64,000 nt of DNA from Deinococcus cellulosilyticus NBRC 106333 = KACC 11606 (GCF_007990775.1 NZ_BJXB01000001.1:1-64000), one strand, 5' to 3'; shown: positions 8,465 to 17,356, counted from the stretch's first letter. A program made the numbers and translations. Notes: generated by a model not told the origin, from the sequence alone.

Positions 8465-11400
8465 TCATTGGTCTCCCAGCATCGCCATGATCTTTTCCGG
8501 TTCCACCGGAGGACTGAACAGATAGCCCTGGGCGTACTCGCATCCGTGCTCCAGCAGGAAGTCTCTCTGGTGTTCGGTTTCCACGCCCTCTGCAATCACT
8601 TCGAGGTTCAGGGTCCGGCCCAGGCCCAGAATGGCTTCCACCAGTTTTCTGGGGTCGCGCAGGGGGTTGCTTTGGCGTTCCATCCCCATCAGGAAGGACC
8701 TGTCAATTTTCAGGGTGGTGATGGGAAGCTGGTGCAGGTAACTCAGCGAGGAATAACCGGTGCCAAAGTCATCAATCTCCACGCAGATGCCCATGGCCCT
8801 CAGGGCTTCGAGCACCTCAATGGTGTGCTGGAAATCAGCAATCATGGCGCTCTCGGTGATTTCAAGGCGCAGCAATTGGGGTGAGAGATCATGCTGCTGA
8901 AGCAGACCGGCAACCAGTTCAGGCAGTGCCTGTTTGTGAAACTGCCGTGCAGAGATGTTGACCGAGATGGGCAGAGAGACACCCTGGTCCAGCCACTTTT
9001 TCGCCTGCTGGCAGGCCATGCGCAGCACCGCTTCGCCCAGAGGCAGGATCGCTCCGGTTTCCTCGGCAAGGGGAATGAAGCGGATGGGTGAAACCCGCCC
9101 GAGCCCAGGGTGGTTCCAGCGCACCAGGGCTTCCACCTCCCGGATGTGGCCTGTCTTCAGGTCCACCCTGGGCTGGTACAGCAGGTAGAATTCCTCACGC
9201 TCAATTCCCCTTCGGATGCCATTTTCGATGATCATTCTTTCGTGAAGCAGGGTGTTCATCTGGGGCTCGAAGAACTGGTAGCCGTTGCGTCCCTCCTGTT
9301 TGGTGCGGTTGAGGGCCGTGTCGGCATGCTGGATGAGCTCTTCGGGGGTGTCTCCGTCCGTGGGATGCACACTGATGCCCATGCTTGCCGTGATGAAAAA
9401 TTCCTGCTCCCACAGCACAAAGGGCTGTTTGAAACTTTGCAGGATGCGTGAAGCCACCGCAGCCGCGTCCTGGCTGTGCTGCATTTCGGAGAGCAGCATC
9501 ACAAATTCATCCCCGCCCTGTCTGCTGATGGTGTCCCCTGGACGGAGGCACAGTTTCAGCCGCTCGGCCACCTGCATCAGCATCTGGTCTCCAAAGGCGT
9601 GACCATAGGTGTCATTGATGTTCTTGAACTGGTCGAGGTCCAGCAGGATCACCGCCAGACTGTGCCCATTGCGCCTGGTGTGTTGAATGGCCTGCTCCAG
9701 GCGGTCCATCAGCAACTGGCGGTTGGGAAGTCCGGTGAGGGGGTCATGGTAGGCAAGGTAATCCAGCTGTGCCTGCAGCGTCTTGGTGGCCGTGATGTCT
9801 TCAGAGAGCCGGACAAAGTGTTCCACCTGTCCACTGGCATCCCGAATGGGAAAAGCCGTGACCCGTTCCCAGCAGGGTTCACCGTTTTCCCTGAGGCAGT
9901 GTTGTTCACCCTGCCAGACCTGTCCCTCCTGCAAGGCCATCCACATGTCCTGCCAGGCCTGGGGGTTCTGGGAGGTGGCTTCCAGATGACCAGGCGCAGC
10001 GGCATTGTGGAGGCTCAGGTAACGGTGGTTGGCGTACTCCACTTCACCTTCTGGACCTGTGATGGCCACCATGGAAGGAGAGTCCTCCACCACCTGAGAA
10101 AGCAGGCGCATGCGGGCATCTTTGCGCCTTTCTTCAGTGAGGTCTGAGACCACCACCAGAATCTCGTTGAAGGTGTGCTGGTCACCGTACACCGGAACAC
10201 AGGTGACCTGTGCCGTGAAACCTTCACGTCTGGAATGCAGCTCTCTGGTTTGCATGGTGACTGTGGCTTTGCAGTCCTGCAACATGGCCAGAAGTTCCGG
10301 TACGGTGTCCCACCGGTTTCCTGCAATGTGTTGCACCTCACGGCCGATCAGGTCGCCAGGGTCCTGTTCTCCCATCGCCAGGACTCCAGCCCGGTTGACA
10401 TACAGAACCCTGAATTGCAGGTCCACAATGGCAAAAATCCCTGGAAAGTGATCCATTGAGGTGACCATTCTGCGCTCGGCGTCCAGCCTGGCCTGCAGGG
10501 CTTTGCGCTCTTCGGTGCGGTCCACGCCCATCACCTGGACTTCACTGACCGTTCCCTGACCGAGAACCGCCACGAACTCACATTCAATTTCACGCAACTC
10601 TCCAGACGGTGACAGCAGGCGCACCGTCACGGACTGGGGCTGTCCAGGGTGAGCAAGGCACACCTGGGTGACGCGCACCACCCTTTGCTGGTCCTCTGGA
10701 AGCAGAAGGTCTTCCATGTTGAACTTCAGAAACGTCGCTTCATCGAATCCGAAAGCCTGCAGGAACGCTGCATTGGCAAAGGTGAACTGGCCTTTCAGGT
10801 TGGTGCGCAACAGAAAGGTGCTCTGGGATTGCACCAGTGAGCGCAACCGGGCTTCACGCTGGGCGAGGTCCTCCTCAAGTTGCCTGCGGATGCTTGCACT
10901 GTGCAGGTGGTCGAGGGCAAAGGACAGGTCGTGGGCCAGTTCCTGGAGCAGGTTGTGGGTGTCAGCTTCGAAGAAATTCCGTTCTTCTGCAAAAAAATTC
11001 AGGCAACCGATCACCTCCCCATTCTGACGAAGGGGGTACGCGGCTCCAGAAAGCAGCCGCCTTTCCTGCAAAATGCTGGCCCAGGGCCGGGTGATTTCGC
11101 TGGTGGTGGTGTCCTGCACAACAATGGGACGCTTCTCCAGCAGGGCTCTGGAAGAAAAGCCCGGATGTGGATTGCTGGACGAAACATCCACGGGATGGCT
11201 TTTCAGAGGGAAAATCCGGTCATCGCTGCTGGCTGTGGTCACCAGCAACTGGCGCACTGCGTCATGTTCAGCGATCCAGGCCAGACGCAACCCGCCGTCC
11301 TTCACTGCCACTTTGCACACCTGCTGGAACAGTTCTTCAGGGGTGCTGGCCCGCACCATCACCTTGTTGATTTCGCTGAGCAGGGTGTAGAGGCGGTTGA

Positions 11401-12670
11401 GTTTCAGCAGCTTCTGTTCAGCATGCTTGATCAGCCCGATGTCCCGGCTGGAGCAGAGAATCCGGTCCACCTGCCCTGAGTTGCCCAGGACCGGCACCAT
11501 CTGGGTCAGCCAGTGAAGGGTGCGGGACCCCAGGTTCAGGCGTTCCTCAAATTGCACGGCTTCGCGGGTGGCAGCACAGATGCGGTCATTCCCCTGACGG
11601 AAACGCACCGCCTCTGGCGGGAAAAAGCTGCTGGCGGTCTTGCCCAGCACGTCCTGCTCTTTCAGGCCTGTCTGCATCAGCCAGATGCTGTTGACCTGCT
11701 GATAGGTGAACCCTCCATCTGCCTCCACCTGCACAATGGCGATGGAATCTCTGGCATGGTCAAAAAGACCCTGGAAAATCTGCGCGTGTTCCAGCACCTG
11801 CTGCTGGGCCTGCTGGCGCTGCACGGCCACAGCGGCCACAGCGGCCAGACGGTTCACAGCGCCTTGCAGCCACTCTGGATAAACCTGTGGGGTTTCACTT
11901 TCAATGGAGAGCACCCCCAGAACCTGGTCCTGCTGCCCGATGATGGGGGCACAATACACAGATCGGCTGACCGGAGTGCGGTGCTGCTGAACACAGGCCA
12001 GTTCCTGGTCTTGCAAGAGGTCCTCCACCTGAATCACCTGCTGCACAAAGGCGGCCTGCAGGGCAGGGCAGGCAGAAGAACGGATGGGTGACCCTGCCAG
12101 GCCTGCCCTTTCCCTGGACGAGAAACTTGGACTGGAGTCCAGTTCCAGCAGCGATGTGCCCGGATGCACCAGCATCACAGAGGCACGAATTCCATCTCTG
12201 AGGTCTTCAAGTTCAAGGCACAGGTGGTCCAGGGCATCCGTGATGGAGGGCTGTCGCACCAGGTGGGCAAGCATGCGGTTTTCTGCCTGCTGGACCTGTT
12301 GCAGGTGTTCCCGGGATCTCCCGGATGCCCGAAAGACTGCTCTGGCTTGCTGCACCCGTTCTTGCAGACGGTGCAGGTCTGAAGCTTGCAACACAGACAC
12401 TCCAGTCTCAAGGGCTGGAAGGTCGGGAGCTTCTGCAACAATGAAAATGGCAGGGGCAGGATGCCGCTCTTGCAATTGCCGCACCAGAGAAGCCTGTAAG
12501 CTTCCAGATCCCAGAAACAGCAGGTCTGCTTTCTGGGCCTGCTCAAAGTCCAGCGCACCTGGGTCACAGCTTTGAATTTCGTAAGCCCGCATGGACGAGA
12601 GGATCTCATGCACGAGTTGCTGCAGGTCCAGGCGCTCAATGGCGATCAGGGCAATCGGTAGGCTCAGCAT
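8465..12670 (-). CDS. Very large GAF/PAS multi-sensor GGDEF-EAL protein
   Basis: A 1401-residue bifunctional-type cyclic-di-GMP protein. Approximate order: receiver-like N-terminus lacking a convincing phospho-acceptor (1-110), GAF (125-285), PAS (295-415), GAF (430-590), three PAS modules (605-985), GGDEF (about 980-1145) and EAL (1150-1400). The cyclase half keeps GGDEF and an RPGD inhibitory site. The phosphodiesterase half keeps EALVRW, the DDFGTGYSSL loop and AEGVE. Both halves therefore look competent, and the net direction cannot be told from sequence. No transmembrane helices are seen. The start ATG is weakly supported by GGAG about 15 bases upstream. The downstream Sel1 gene begins 120 bases later on the same strand. 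Confidence 0.9.
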   Translation of the reverse strand: MLSLPIALIAIERLDLQQLVHEILSSMRAYEIQSCDPGALDFEQAQKADLLFLGSGSLQASLVRQLQERHPAPAIFIVAEAPDLPALETGVSVLQASDLHRLQERVQQARAVFRASGRSREHLQQVQQAENRMLAHLVRQPSITDALDHLCLELEDLRDGIRASVMLVHPGTSLLELDSSPSFSSRERAGLAGSPIRSSACPALQAAFVQQVIQVEDLLQDQELACVQQHRTPVSRSVYCAPIIGQQDQVLGVLSIESETPQVYPEWLQGAVNRLAAVAAVAVQRQQAQQQVLEHAQIFQGLFDHARDSIAIVQVEADGGFTYQQVNSIWLMQTGLKEQDVLGKTASSFFPPEAVRFRQGNDRICAATREAVQFEERLNLGSRTLHWLTQMVPVLGNSGQVDRILCSSRDIGLIKHAEQKLLKLNRLYTLLSEINKVMVRASTPEELFQQVCKVAVKDGGLRLAWIAEHDAVRQLLVTTASSDDRIFPLKSHPVDVSSSNPHPGFSSRALLEKRPIVVQDTTTSEITRPWASILQERRLLSGAAYPLRQNGEVIGCLNFFAEERNFFEADTHNLLQELAHDLSFALDHLHSASIRRQLEEDLAQREARLRSLVQSQSTFLLRTNLKGQFTFANAAFLQAFGFDEATFLKFNMEDLLLPEDQQRVVRVTQVCLAHPGQPQSVTVRLLSPSGELREIECEFVAVLGQGTVSEVQVMGVDRTEERKALQARLDAERRMVTSMDHFPGIFAIVDLQFRVLYVNRAGVLAMGEQDPGDLIGREVQHIAGNRWDTVPELLAMLQDCKATVTMQTRELHSRREGFTAQVTCVPVYGDQHTFNEILVVVSDLTEERRKDARMRLLSQVVEDSPSMVAITGPEGEVEYANHRYLSLHNAAAPGHLEATSQNPQAWQDMWMALQEGQVWQGEQHCLRENGEPCWERVTAFPIRDASGQVEHFVRLSEDITATKTLQAQLDYLAYHDPLTGLPNRQLLMDRLEQAIQHTRRNGHSLAVILLDLDQFKNINDTYGHAFGDQMLMQVAERLKLCLRPGDTISRQGGDEFVMLLSEMQHSQDAAAVASRILQSFKQPFVLWEQEFFITASMGISVHPTDGDTPEELIQHADTALNRTKQEGRNGYQFFEPQMNTLLHERMIIENGIRRGIEREEFYLLYQPRVDLKTGHIREVEALVRWNHPGLGRVSPIRFIPLAEETGAILPLGEAVLRMACQQAKKWLDQGVSLPISVNISARQFHKQALPELVAGLLQQHDLSPQLLRLEITESAMIADFQHTIEVLEALRAMGICVEIDDFGTGYSSLSYLHQLPITTLKIDRSFLMGMERQSNPLRDPRKLVEAILGLGRTLNLEVIAEGVETEHQRDFLLEHGCEYAQGYLFSPPVEPEKIMAMLGDQ

Positions 12671-12953
12671 CTCAGGGTCAACTCCACTTCGAAGGCGGAA
12701 GTCCTGTGACCAGGGGTCTCATGCAGACGGCGGGACAGGGGACGACCACTTGATTGTATCAGACCACACCAAAATTCCGTGGGTCACCAGGCCTGTCGTT
12801 CTCAGCCTGACGGACCCATCTGTTCACTGCCCCCTGGGTTTTTACCCTGATGGACAGCGACCATCAGAATCAGCCTGAATGCAATCGGTGAATCCATTGA
12901 ATGCCTGTAAGGAGTTTCACCTGTGATGCCACCCAGGTGGCCATGGTGGACGC

Positions 12954-12959
12954 TATGCT
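12954..12959 (+). promoter_or_regulatory. Candidate leaderless -10 box of the XdhC-like gene
   Basis: TATGCT lies 6 nt before the ATG at 12966, so transcription would begin at or next to the start codon. No good -35 hexamer is visible. The rest of the 295-base gap from 12671 shows no other gene. Confidence 0.45.
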
Positions 12960-12965
12960 GGACCC

Positions 12966-13889
12966 ATGGCAGATGTTTTCTGGACCCTTGCTGAACGTGT
13001 GCACACCCTGACAGCCCAGGGGCAACCTTTGGCTGTGCTGACGGTGGTTTCAACCCAGGAAATCCACTCCCGATGGCCTGGAACCAGATTTTGCATGGAT
13101 CTCAAAGGTCAGGTGTGGGGAGGGATGTTGCACCCTTTGACCCACCAGGCCCTGATGCCACAGGTTCAACAGGTCCTCAGGACAGGGAAAGCCAGGGTGT
13201 TCCACTGGGCACCTGATCCTGCACACGGGAGCACTTCTGTGGATGAGCCCTGCACATTTTTCATCGAATCCATGGAACAGCTTCCCGAAAGCTGGCGCAT
13301 GGCTGTGGAGCACCTGAAACACAGGGAGGGTTGCATTGTGGCCACAGAACTCGATGACCATCCCAGACATTATTTGCTTTCCGAAGAGGATGCGCCTGTG
13401 CGTCCAGACCGCAGAGGAACCCTGCTCTCTGGGGTTTTTCTCCAGCGTCTTGAACCTGCACTGCGGATGGTGGTGTCTGGCTCACAGGACACTGCCTCTT
13501 CCCTGCTGTCTCTGGCAAGGGCAATCCATCTTGAGGTGACCTCTGTTGGTTCCACACTGCCTGAACTGGACGCCTGGACGGCTCTGGTGGTCTTTCCAGA
13601 ACCAGAGCATGAGGTGCTGCAAGTGTTGCTGAAGGCCCTGCAGGGTGAAGTGGGTTACATCGGGGTGGTGTGCAGTCTCTGGCACGCAAGGCACCTGAAA
13701 GAAAGGCTGTTGCAAGCAGGTGCTCCTCGAATGGAGAGGGTTTTTGCTCCAGCAGGCCTCCATCTGGGGACCGTCTCCTCCCAGGGCATGGCCCTTGAAA
13801 TTCTGGCAGAGATCCTGGCGGTTTTTCACCAGCAGGAGCCCCATTCACTGGACCTGAAAAGTGCAGACTGGATGGGGCCGTTCCGCTAG
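12966..13889 (+). CDS. XdhC/CoxI-family protein, orphan
   Basis: A 307-residue protein resembling XdhC/CoxI maturation factors, which insert sulfurated molybdenum cofactor into xanthine or CO dehydrogenases. The N-terminal signature is recognisable (PLAVLTVVSTQ then a GxRF segment), as is the C-terminal Rossmann-like part (GYIGVVCSLWHARHLKERL, then APAGLHLGTVSSQGMALEILAEILAV). Several usual glycines, such as the GGGC stretch after the first beta-hairpin, are replaced (WGGML). The usual metal- or sulfur-handling cysteines are not evident, so the protein is divergent. No molybdoenzyme gene lies nearby. Function in this context is unknown; family membership is likely. Confidence 0.7.
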   Translation: MADVFWTLAERVHTLTAQGQPLAVLTVVSTQEIHSRWPGTRFCMDLKGQVWGGMLHPLTHQALMPQVQQVLRTGKARVFHWAPDPAHGSTSVDEPCTFFIESMEQLPESWRMAVEHLKHREGCIVATELDDHPRHYLLSEEDAPVRPDRRGTLLSGVFLQRLEPALRMVVSGSQDTASSLLSLARAIHLEVTSVGSTLPELDAWTALVVFPEPEHEVLQVLLKALQGEVGYIGVVCSLWHARHLKERLLQAGAPRMERVFAPAGLHLGTVSSQGMALEILAEILAVFHQQEPHSLDLKSADWMGPFR

Positions 13890-13965
13890 CACAGGTTGAC
13901 GTGTCAGGGCAGAACCAACCCTTTGTCGGGTTCAAAGCCGCGCTCAATCCCGCAAAAAACTGCAA

Positions 13966-13991
13966 TTGTCTCTCCGATTTTTGCTTATAAT
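13966..13991 (+). promoter_or_regulatory. Promoter of the HAD gene, leaderless type
   Basis: TTGTCT (13966-13971), a 14-bp spacer and a perfect TATAAT (13986-13991) end 7 nt before ATG 13999. The transcript would therefore start at the start codon. The spacer is shorter than the usual 17. Confidence 0.65.
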
Positions 13992-13998
13992 GGAACAC

Positions 13999-14682
13999 AT
14001 GACAGATTTCTTGCAGGTATATGCAGGTTTGAAAGCGGTTCTTTTCGACATGGATGGGGTGCTGACCAGCAACTCCCCATTCCACGAGGCCGCATGGAAA
14101 GATGTGGTTCAACATTACTTTCAGGTGCAGATTGAGGATGGAGACACCCGGATTCATGGTGGACGTGCCCATGAAATTCTCACTGTGCTGCTTGGCCGTC
14201 AGGTTACCCAGGAAGAGGCCCTGGACTTTCATGAGCACAAAGAAGCCCGTTACCGTGAACTGGCACAAGGGAACATCCAGCCTCTGGAGGGCCTCCATGC
14301 CTATCTGAATTTTCTGACTTCAAAGGGCATAGAGCCTGTGCTCGTCACCAGTGGGGGCATCCCAAATGTTGCACTGGTCCTGGATGCTTTTGGCCTGCAG
14401 GAGACCTTCAAACTCAGAATCACAGGAGAAACCGTAAAAAACGGCAAACCCCACCCTGAGCCTTACCTGACCGCCTTGCAGAAACTGGGCATCACCGCCC
14501 AGCAAGCCCTTGTGCATGAAGACGCCCCTGCCGGGGTGCGTTCCGGCAGAGACGCAGGGTGCAGGGTCATCGCCCTGGAAACCACCACCGGGGCAGCAGA
14601 ACTGTACGCTCTGGGTGCAGAACTGGTGGTGCAGAATTTTGATCAGCTTCTGGAACGGCTGCAAACCCCTCAGGAGGTCTGA
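13999..14682 (+). CDS. HAD-superfamily phosphatase, beta-phosphoglucomutase-like
   Basis: A 227-residue haloacid dehalogenase hydrolase of the sugar-phosphatase/phosphoglucomutase branch. Motif I is FDMDGVLTSN, with the two catalytic aspartates. Motif II is VTSGG, the motif III lysine is in NGKPHPEPY, and motif IV is HEDAPAGVRSG, so all four are intact. The substrate is unknown. The frame is open back to 13966, but the TATAAT at 13986 sits inside that extension, so the ATG at 13999 is preferred. The 3' end overlaps the convergent GNAT gene by 13 bases. Confidence 0.87.
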   Translation: MTDFLQVYAGLKAVLFDMDGVLTSNSPFHEAAWKDVVQHYFQVQIEDGDTRIHGGRAHEILTVLLGRQVTQEEALDFHEHKEARYRELAQGNIQPLEGLHAYLNFLTSKGIEPVLVTSGGIPNVALVLDAFGLQETFKLRITGETVKNGKPHPEPYLTALQKLGITAQQALVHEDAPAGVRSGRDAGCRVIALETTTGAAELYALGAELVVQNFDQLLERLQTPQEV

Positions 14683-15086
14683 GCTGCCTGCACGGTGAAC
14701 ATCCCGGTGAGGCCCTCGTGGTTCTCGAAGCCAAAACGGCGATAGAAATCTTCTTTCCCTTGCGCAGAGAAGAGCCCAATGAAGGCCTTTTCCGGGGCGT
14801 GGCCCTGAATCCAGTCCATCACCCGTTGCAGCAACGCCTGACCCAGCCCCTGGCCCTGAAATTCAGGGTGGATCACCACGTCCTGAATGTAAAAGTAAAT
14901 GAATCCATCGCCCACCACCCGGGCCATCCCAGCAATCTTGCCCTGCTCATCATGCACCACCACCGCATACAACGAGGCAGGGAGGGCGCTGTGGGCCGCT
15001 TCAAAATTCATGACGTTCTGCCACCCCACAGCTGTGCACAGGAAACTGTACTCCTCGACGGTGGGAACACGTTCCGTGAAGAGCAT
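14670..15086 (-). CDS. GNAT-family N-acetyltransferase
   Basis: A 138-residue acetyl-CoA-dependent acetyltransferase. The acetyl-CoA pyrophosphate loop is visible as QGQGLGQALL (Q/RxxGxG/A), preceded by the beta-strand IYFYIQDVVIHPEFQ and followed by the typical C-terminal FYRRFGFE. The substrate is unknown. The start is the ATG at 15086, which overlaps the stop of the upstream VOC gene as TGATG, so the two are probably co-translated. An in-frame extension upstream exists but runs through the VOC gene and is not credible. Confidence 0.85.
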   Translation of the reverse strand: MLFTERVPTVEEYSFLCTAVGWQNVMNFEAAHSALPASLYAVVVHDEQGKIAGMARVVGDGFIYFYIQDVVIHPEFQGQGLGQALLQRVMDWIQGHAPEKAFIGLFSAQGKEDFYRRFGFENHEGLTGMFTVQAAQTS

Positions 15087-15499
15087 CAGGCGTCTCCCAG
15101 ACCGGGATGGTTCATCAGGACCACCCGCCACCCGTCCGGGTCTTCAATGGTGATGCTCTGGCCTTTCCAGTAAGGGTTCTCAGGCTCCACCTCAGGGTAT
15201 CCCATGCCCTCAAGCCGCTGCTGGACCCTGGCAATGGCGTCCCAGTCCGGGATGTAAAGCACCAGCAGGTTGTCACGGGTGGGGGCAGGGCAGGGAGACC
15301 CCTGATGGTGGTGGGTGAACTCCAGATGATAAGGATACCCGGGCAACCCAAGCATCACCCCATCAAAGCCATCATGGTCTGCAAAGCGGGCAATTTCCCT
15401 GAGGCCCAGACCGTCCCGGTAAAACGCCACCACCTTCTCCAGTTGGTCGGTGGGCCGGGCAATTCTCACCTGCACCACAGGCATGTCTTCGTTCCACAT
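15086..15499 (-). CDS. VOC-superfamily (glyoxalase/bleomycin-resistance-like) protein
   Basis: A 137-residue vicinal-oxygen-chelate fold protein. It has the paired beta-alpha-beta-beta-beta modules, with RIARPTDQLEKVVAFYRDGLGL at the start and ITIEDPDGWRVVLMNHPG at the end. Candidate metal ligands are His in the YPYHLEFTHH segment and Glu in ITIEDPDG. The enzyme activity cannot be named from this. ATG 15499 is chosen over an upstream ATG because GAAGAGGTG lies just before it. Its stop overlaps the GNAT start. Confidence 0.8.
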   Translation of the reverse strand: MWNEDMPVVQVRIARPTDQLEKVVAFYRDGLGLREIARFADHDGFDGVMLGLPGYPYHLEFTHHHQGSPCPAPTRDNLLVLYIPDWDAIARVQQRLEGMGYPEVEPENPYWKGQSITIEDPDGWRVVLMNHPGLGDA

Positions 15500-15638
15500 C
15501 GTGCACCTCTTCAGGCAACAGGCCATGATTCACCCTCCTCAATCCTGTCTGGATGAGCTGTTGGTGCTGTCTGTTGTCTCTGGTTCAACAGCATAACGTC
15601 TGGTTTTGCAGTGAAGAGGACATGCTGCACAATTCAGA

Positions 15639-16811
15639 TCAGAGGCCTGACTCGATGGGGGACGGATCAGGCTCGGTGCGCAAAAGGGCAAAAAGGGCTG
15701 TTCCCAGAAGCAGGCATGTCAACATGATTCCTGTCCAGAGCAGACCCACTTGGTCCAGCAGGAATCCTCCCAGCACGATGCTGAAGGGTCGCAGTGCTGC
15801 GCTGACACTTTGCACCACACCATACCCTCCAGCCATCTGGTGGGATGGAATGGATTTTTGCAACGTGGTGTCTGCCAGCAAAGAGGTGAACATGAGTGCA
15901 GCACCAAAGCAGAGGGCTCCAGCCAGGGCGAGGGACAGTTTTGCAGAAACAGAGAACAGAAGGACACTGGCAGCCATCAGGGCCAGTCCCCATCCCAGTG
16001 CCCGCTGAACTTGCACCTGACGCACACCAAGCCACACTCCTGCAGTCAGCATCCCGGCCTGATAACTGCTCTGCAAGGCACCCAGCACCGTTCCACCCTG
16101 TTGAAAAGTCAGGGCTGCTGCCGGAAGCATGAGCAGAAAAACACTGATGCCAGCGTTGACCACACTGGCAAGAATCAGGTACCTTCTGAGGGCCGCATTG
16201 CGAAGCAGGGACCAGACAGGTTTTCGGGGAGCACGGCTGGGGCTTGAAGTTCTGGGCACCTTCAGAACGATCAGGCACAGCGCAGAGAGCACAAAGCTTG
16301 CGGCATCCAGCCACAAAGCAGCCTGAATGCCAAGGCTGCTGACCATCAAACCACCGATCAGCGGCCCGGTCAGGGTGGCAACGCGGGTGGCAGTGGTGTT
16401 CCAGCTGTTGAATTTCAGCAGGTGGTCACGGGGCACAACAAGGGGCATCAGGGCACGGAACCCGGGGTTGAAAAAACCACTGAGGGCTGAAAGACCAGCC
16501 ATGATGCCCAGCACCGCAGGCCACTGCAAAGGGTTCGTCCAGAAGACCACCAGCAAAACCAGCAGGAGTGCCCTGAGCAGGTCTGCGCCGATCAGGTGGA
16601 GTTTTGACCCCCTGTGGTCCATGAAAGAGCCTCCAACAGGTCCCAGCAAGGTCAGTGAAAGGGTGGACAGCAGAGCAAAGCTGGCGGTGAAAAGCAGGGA
16701 GCCTGTGTCCCTGGCTGCAAGATACATCAGGCTGGTCAGGAGAATCTGGTCTCCCAGCAGAGATAAAGCATTTCCAGTGATCAGAATCCAGGCATGTTTG
16801 TTGAATGACAT
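15639..16811 (-). CDS. Major facilitator superfamily transporter
   Basis: A 390-residue, about 12-helix membrane transporter of the MFS drug-efflux/DitE-like type (helices such as WILITGNALSLLGDQILLTSL and LSLTLLGPVGGSFMDHRG). The sequence between helices 2 and 3, GGSFMDHRGSK, fits the MFS loop motif. The substrate is unknown. The start is the ATG at 16811; a TTG two codons upstream is possible. The start lies 7 nt from a -10-like TAAATA. The VOC and GNAT genes follow on the same strand after a 139-base gap. Confidence 0.85.
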   Translation of the reverse strand: MSFNKHAWILITGNALSLLGDQILLTSLMYLAARDTGSLLFTASFALLSTLSLTLLGPVGGSFMDHRGSKLHLIGADLLRALLLVLLVVFWTNPLQWPAVLGIMAGLSALSGFFNPGFRALMPLVVPRDHLLKFNSWNTTATRVATLTGPLIGGLMVSSLGIQAALWLDAASFVLSALCLIVLKVPRTSSPSRAPRKPVWSLLRNAALRRYLILASVVNAGISVFLLMLPAAALTFQQGGTVLGALQSSYQAGMLTAGVWLGVRQVQVQRALGWGLALMAASVLLFSVSAKLSLALAGALCFGAALMFTSLLADTTLQKSIPSHQMAGGYGVVQSVSAALRPFSIVLGGFLLDQVGLLWTGIMLTCLLLGTALFALLRTEPDPSPIESGL

Positions 16812-16818
16812 GCTCAAT

Positions 16819-16845
16819 TATTTAACCACAGGAAAACAATTTCAA
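16819..16845 (-). promoter_or_regulatory. Candidate leaderless promoter of the MFS gene
   Basis: On the minus strand TTGAAA (16845-16840), a 15-bp spacer and TAAATA (16824-16819) end 7 nt before the ATG at 16811. Confidence 0.45.
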
Positions 16846-16857
16846 GCCTGCACCTGC

Positions 16858-17049
16858 TCAGTATCGAACAGGGGTGCGCTCCGGGAAGGCCTGACTGATC
16901 AGGTAGAGCGGGAGGGTCTTGCCACGGGTTGACACCGTTCCAATGGGTTCGAGGCCCTGCTCACACAGCCCCAGCAGCCGCAGCTGTGCAGGAGTGGCAT
17001 AGTGAATCGGAACCACTTCCGGAGAGGGATAGTGTTCTTTGTTCAGCAT
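16858..17049 (-). CDS. Small conserved-looking protein of unknown function (63 aa)
   Basis: A 63-residue soluble protein, MLNKEHYPSPEVVPIHYATP at the start and LYLISQAFPERTPVRY at the end, with no recognised domain. It is accepted as a gene because a well-formed promoter ends 7 nt before its ATG (see 17057-17085) and because the codon usage resembles the neighbours. It lies 47 bases upstream of the MFS gene on the same strand. Function unknown. Confidence 0.6.
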   Translation of the reverse strand: MLNKEHYPSPEVVPIHYATPAQLRLLGLCEQGLEPIGTVSTRGKTLPLYLISQAFPERTPVRY

Positions 17050-17056
17050 AGAAATC

Positions 17057-17085
17057 AGTATAACCGAAAGCGCTTACGGTGTACA
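17057..17085 (-). promoter_or_regulatory. Leaderless promoter of the 63-aa gene
   Basis: On the minus strand TGTACA (17085-17080), exactly 17 bp of spacer and TATACT (17062-17057) are followed by 7 nt and the ATG at 17049. This is the best-formed leaderless promoter in the window. Confidence 0.7.
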
Positions 17086-17239
17086 GCCTCTCCTGTGTGG
17101 ACATTCAAAACCCTGCACGATTTAAAGCATTTCCGACAACACTAAACCTCTCAACAGCAAGAACAAAAACAAACCGCTATCATGGGAACATCTGAAACCT
17201 TTCTGTCCGTTTTCACACTTTTCAGACAAGGAGCAAAAC

Positions 17240-17356
17240 ATGAAGCGCGCCAATCATGATGCATTGATGCTCAAACGTGTTGTCTGGACCCACCAGCAAA
17301 GCAACGTGGATCACACCCTTTCTGCTGTCTGCCTGTCTATCTGGAGCACCAGATGA
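17240..17356 (+). CDS. Possible 38-aa leader ORF coupled to the downstream lipoprotein
   Basis: ATG at 17240 is preceded by AAGGAG with a 6-nt spacer, the only good ribosome-binding site in this region. The frame encodes 38 residues (MKRANHDALMLKRVVWTHQQ at the start) and ends at a TGA that overlaps the lipoprotein ATG as ATGA. The lipoprotein itself has no good ribosome-binding site, so the small frame may serve mainly to deliver ribosomes. The peptide shows no recognisable domain. It could alternatively be the remains of a frameshifted N-terminus. The 190 bases upstream (17050-17239) carry only the promoter of the divergent 63-aa gene. Confidence 0.45.
   Translation: MKRANHDALMLKRVVWTHQQSNVDHTLSAVCLSIWSTR

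Noticed and set aside
9476..10147. Plus-strand open frame of 223 codons inside the large GGDEF-EAL gene
   Set aside because: Antisense shadow of a gene with clear domains; the composition is His/Gly-rich and unprotein-like.
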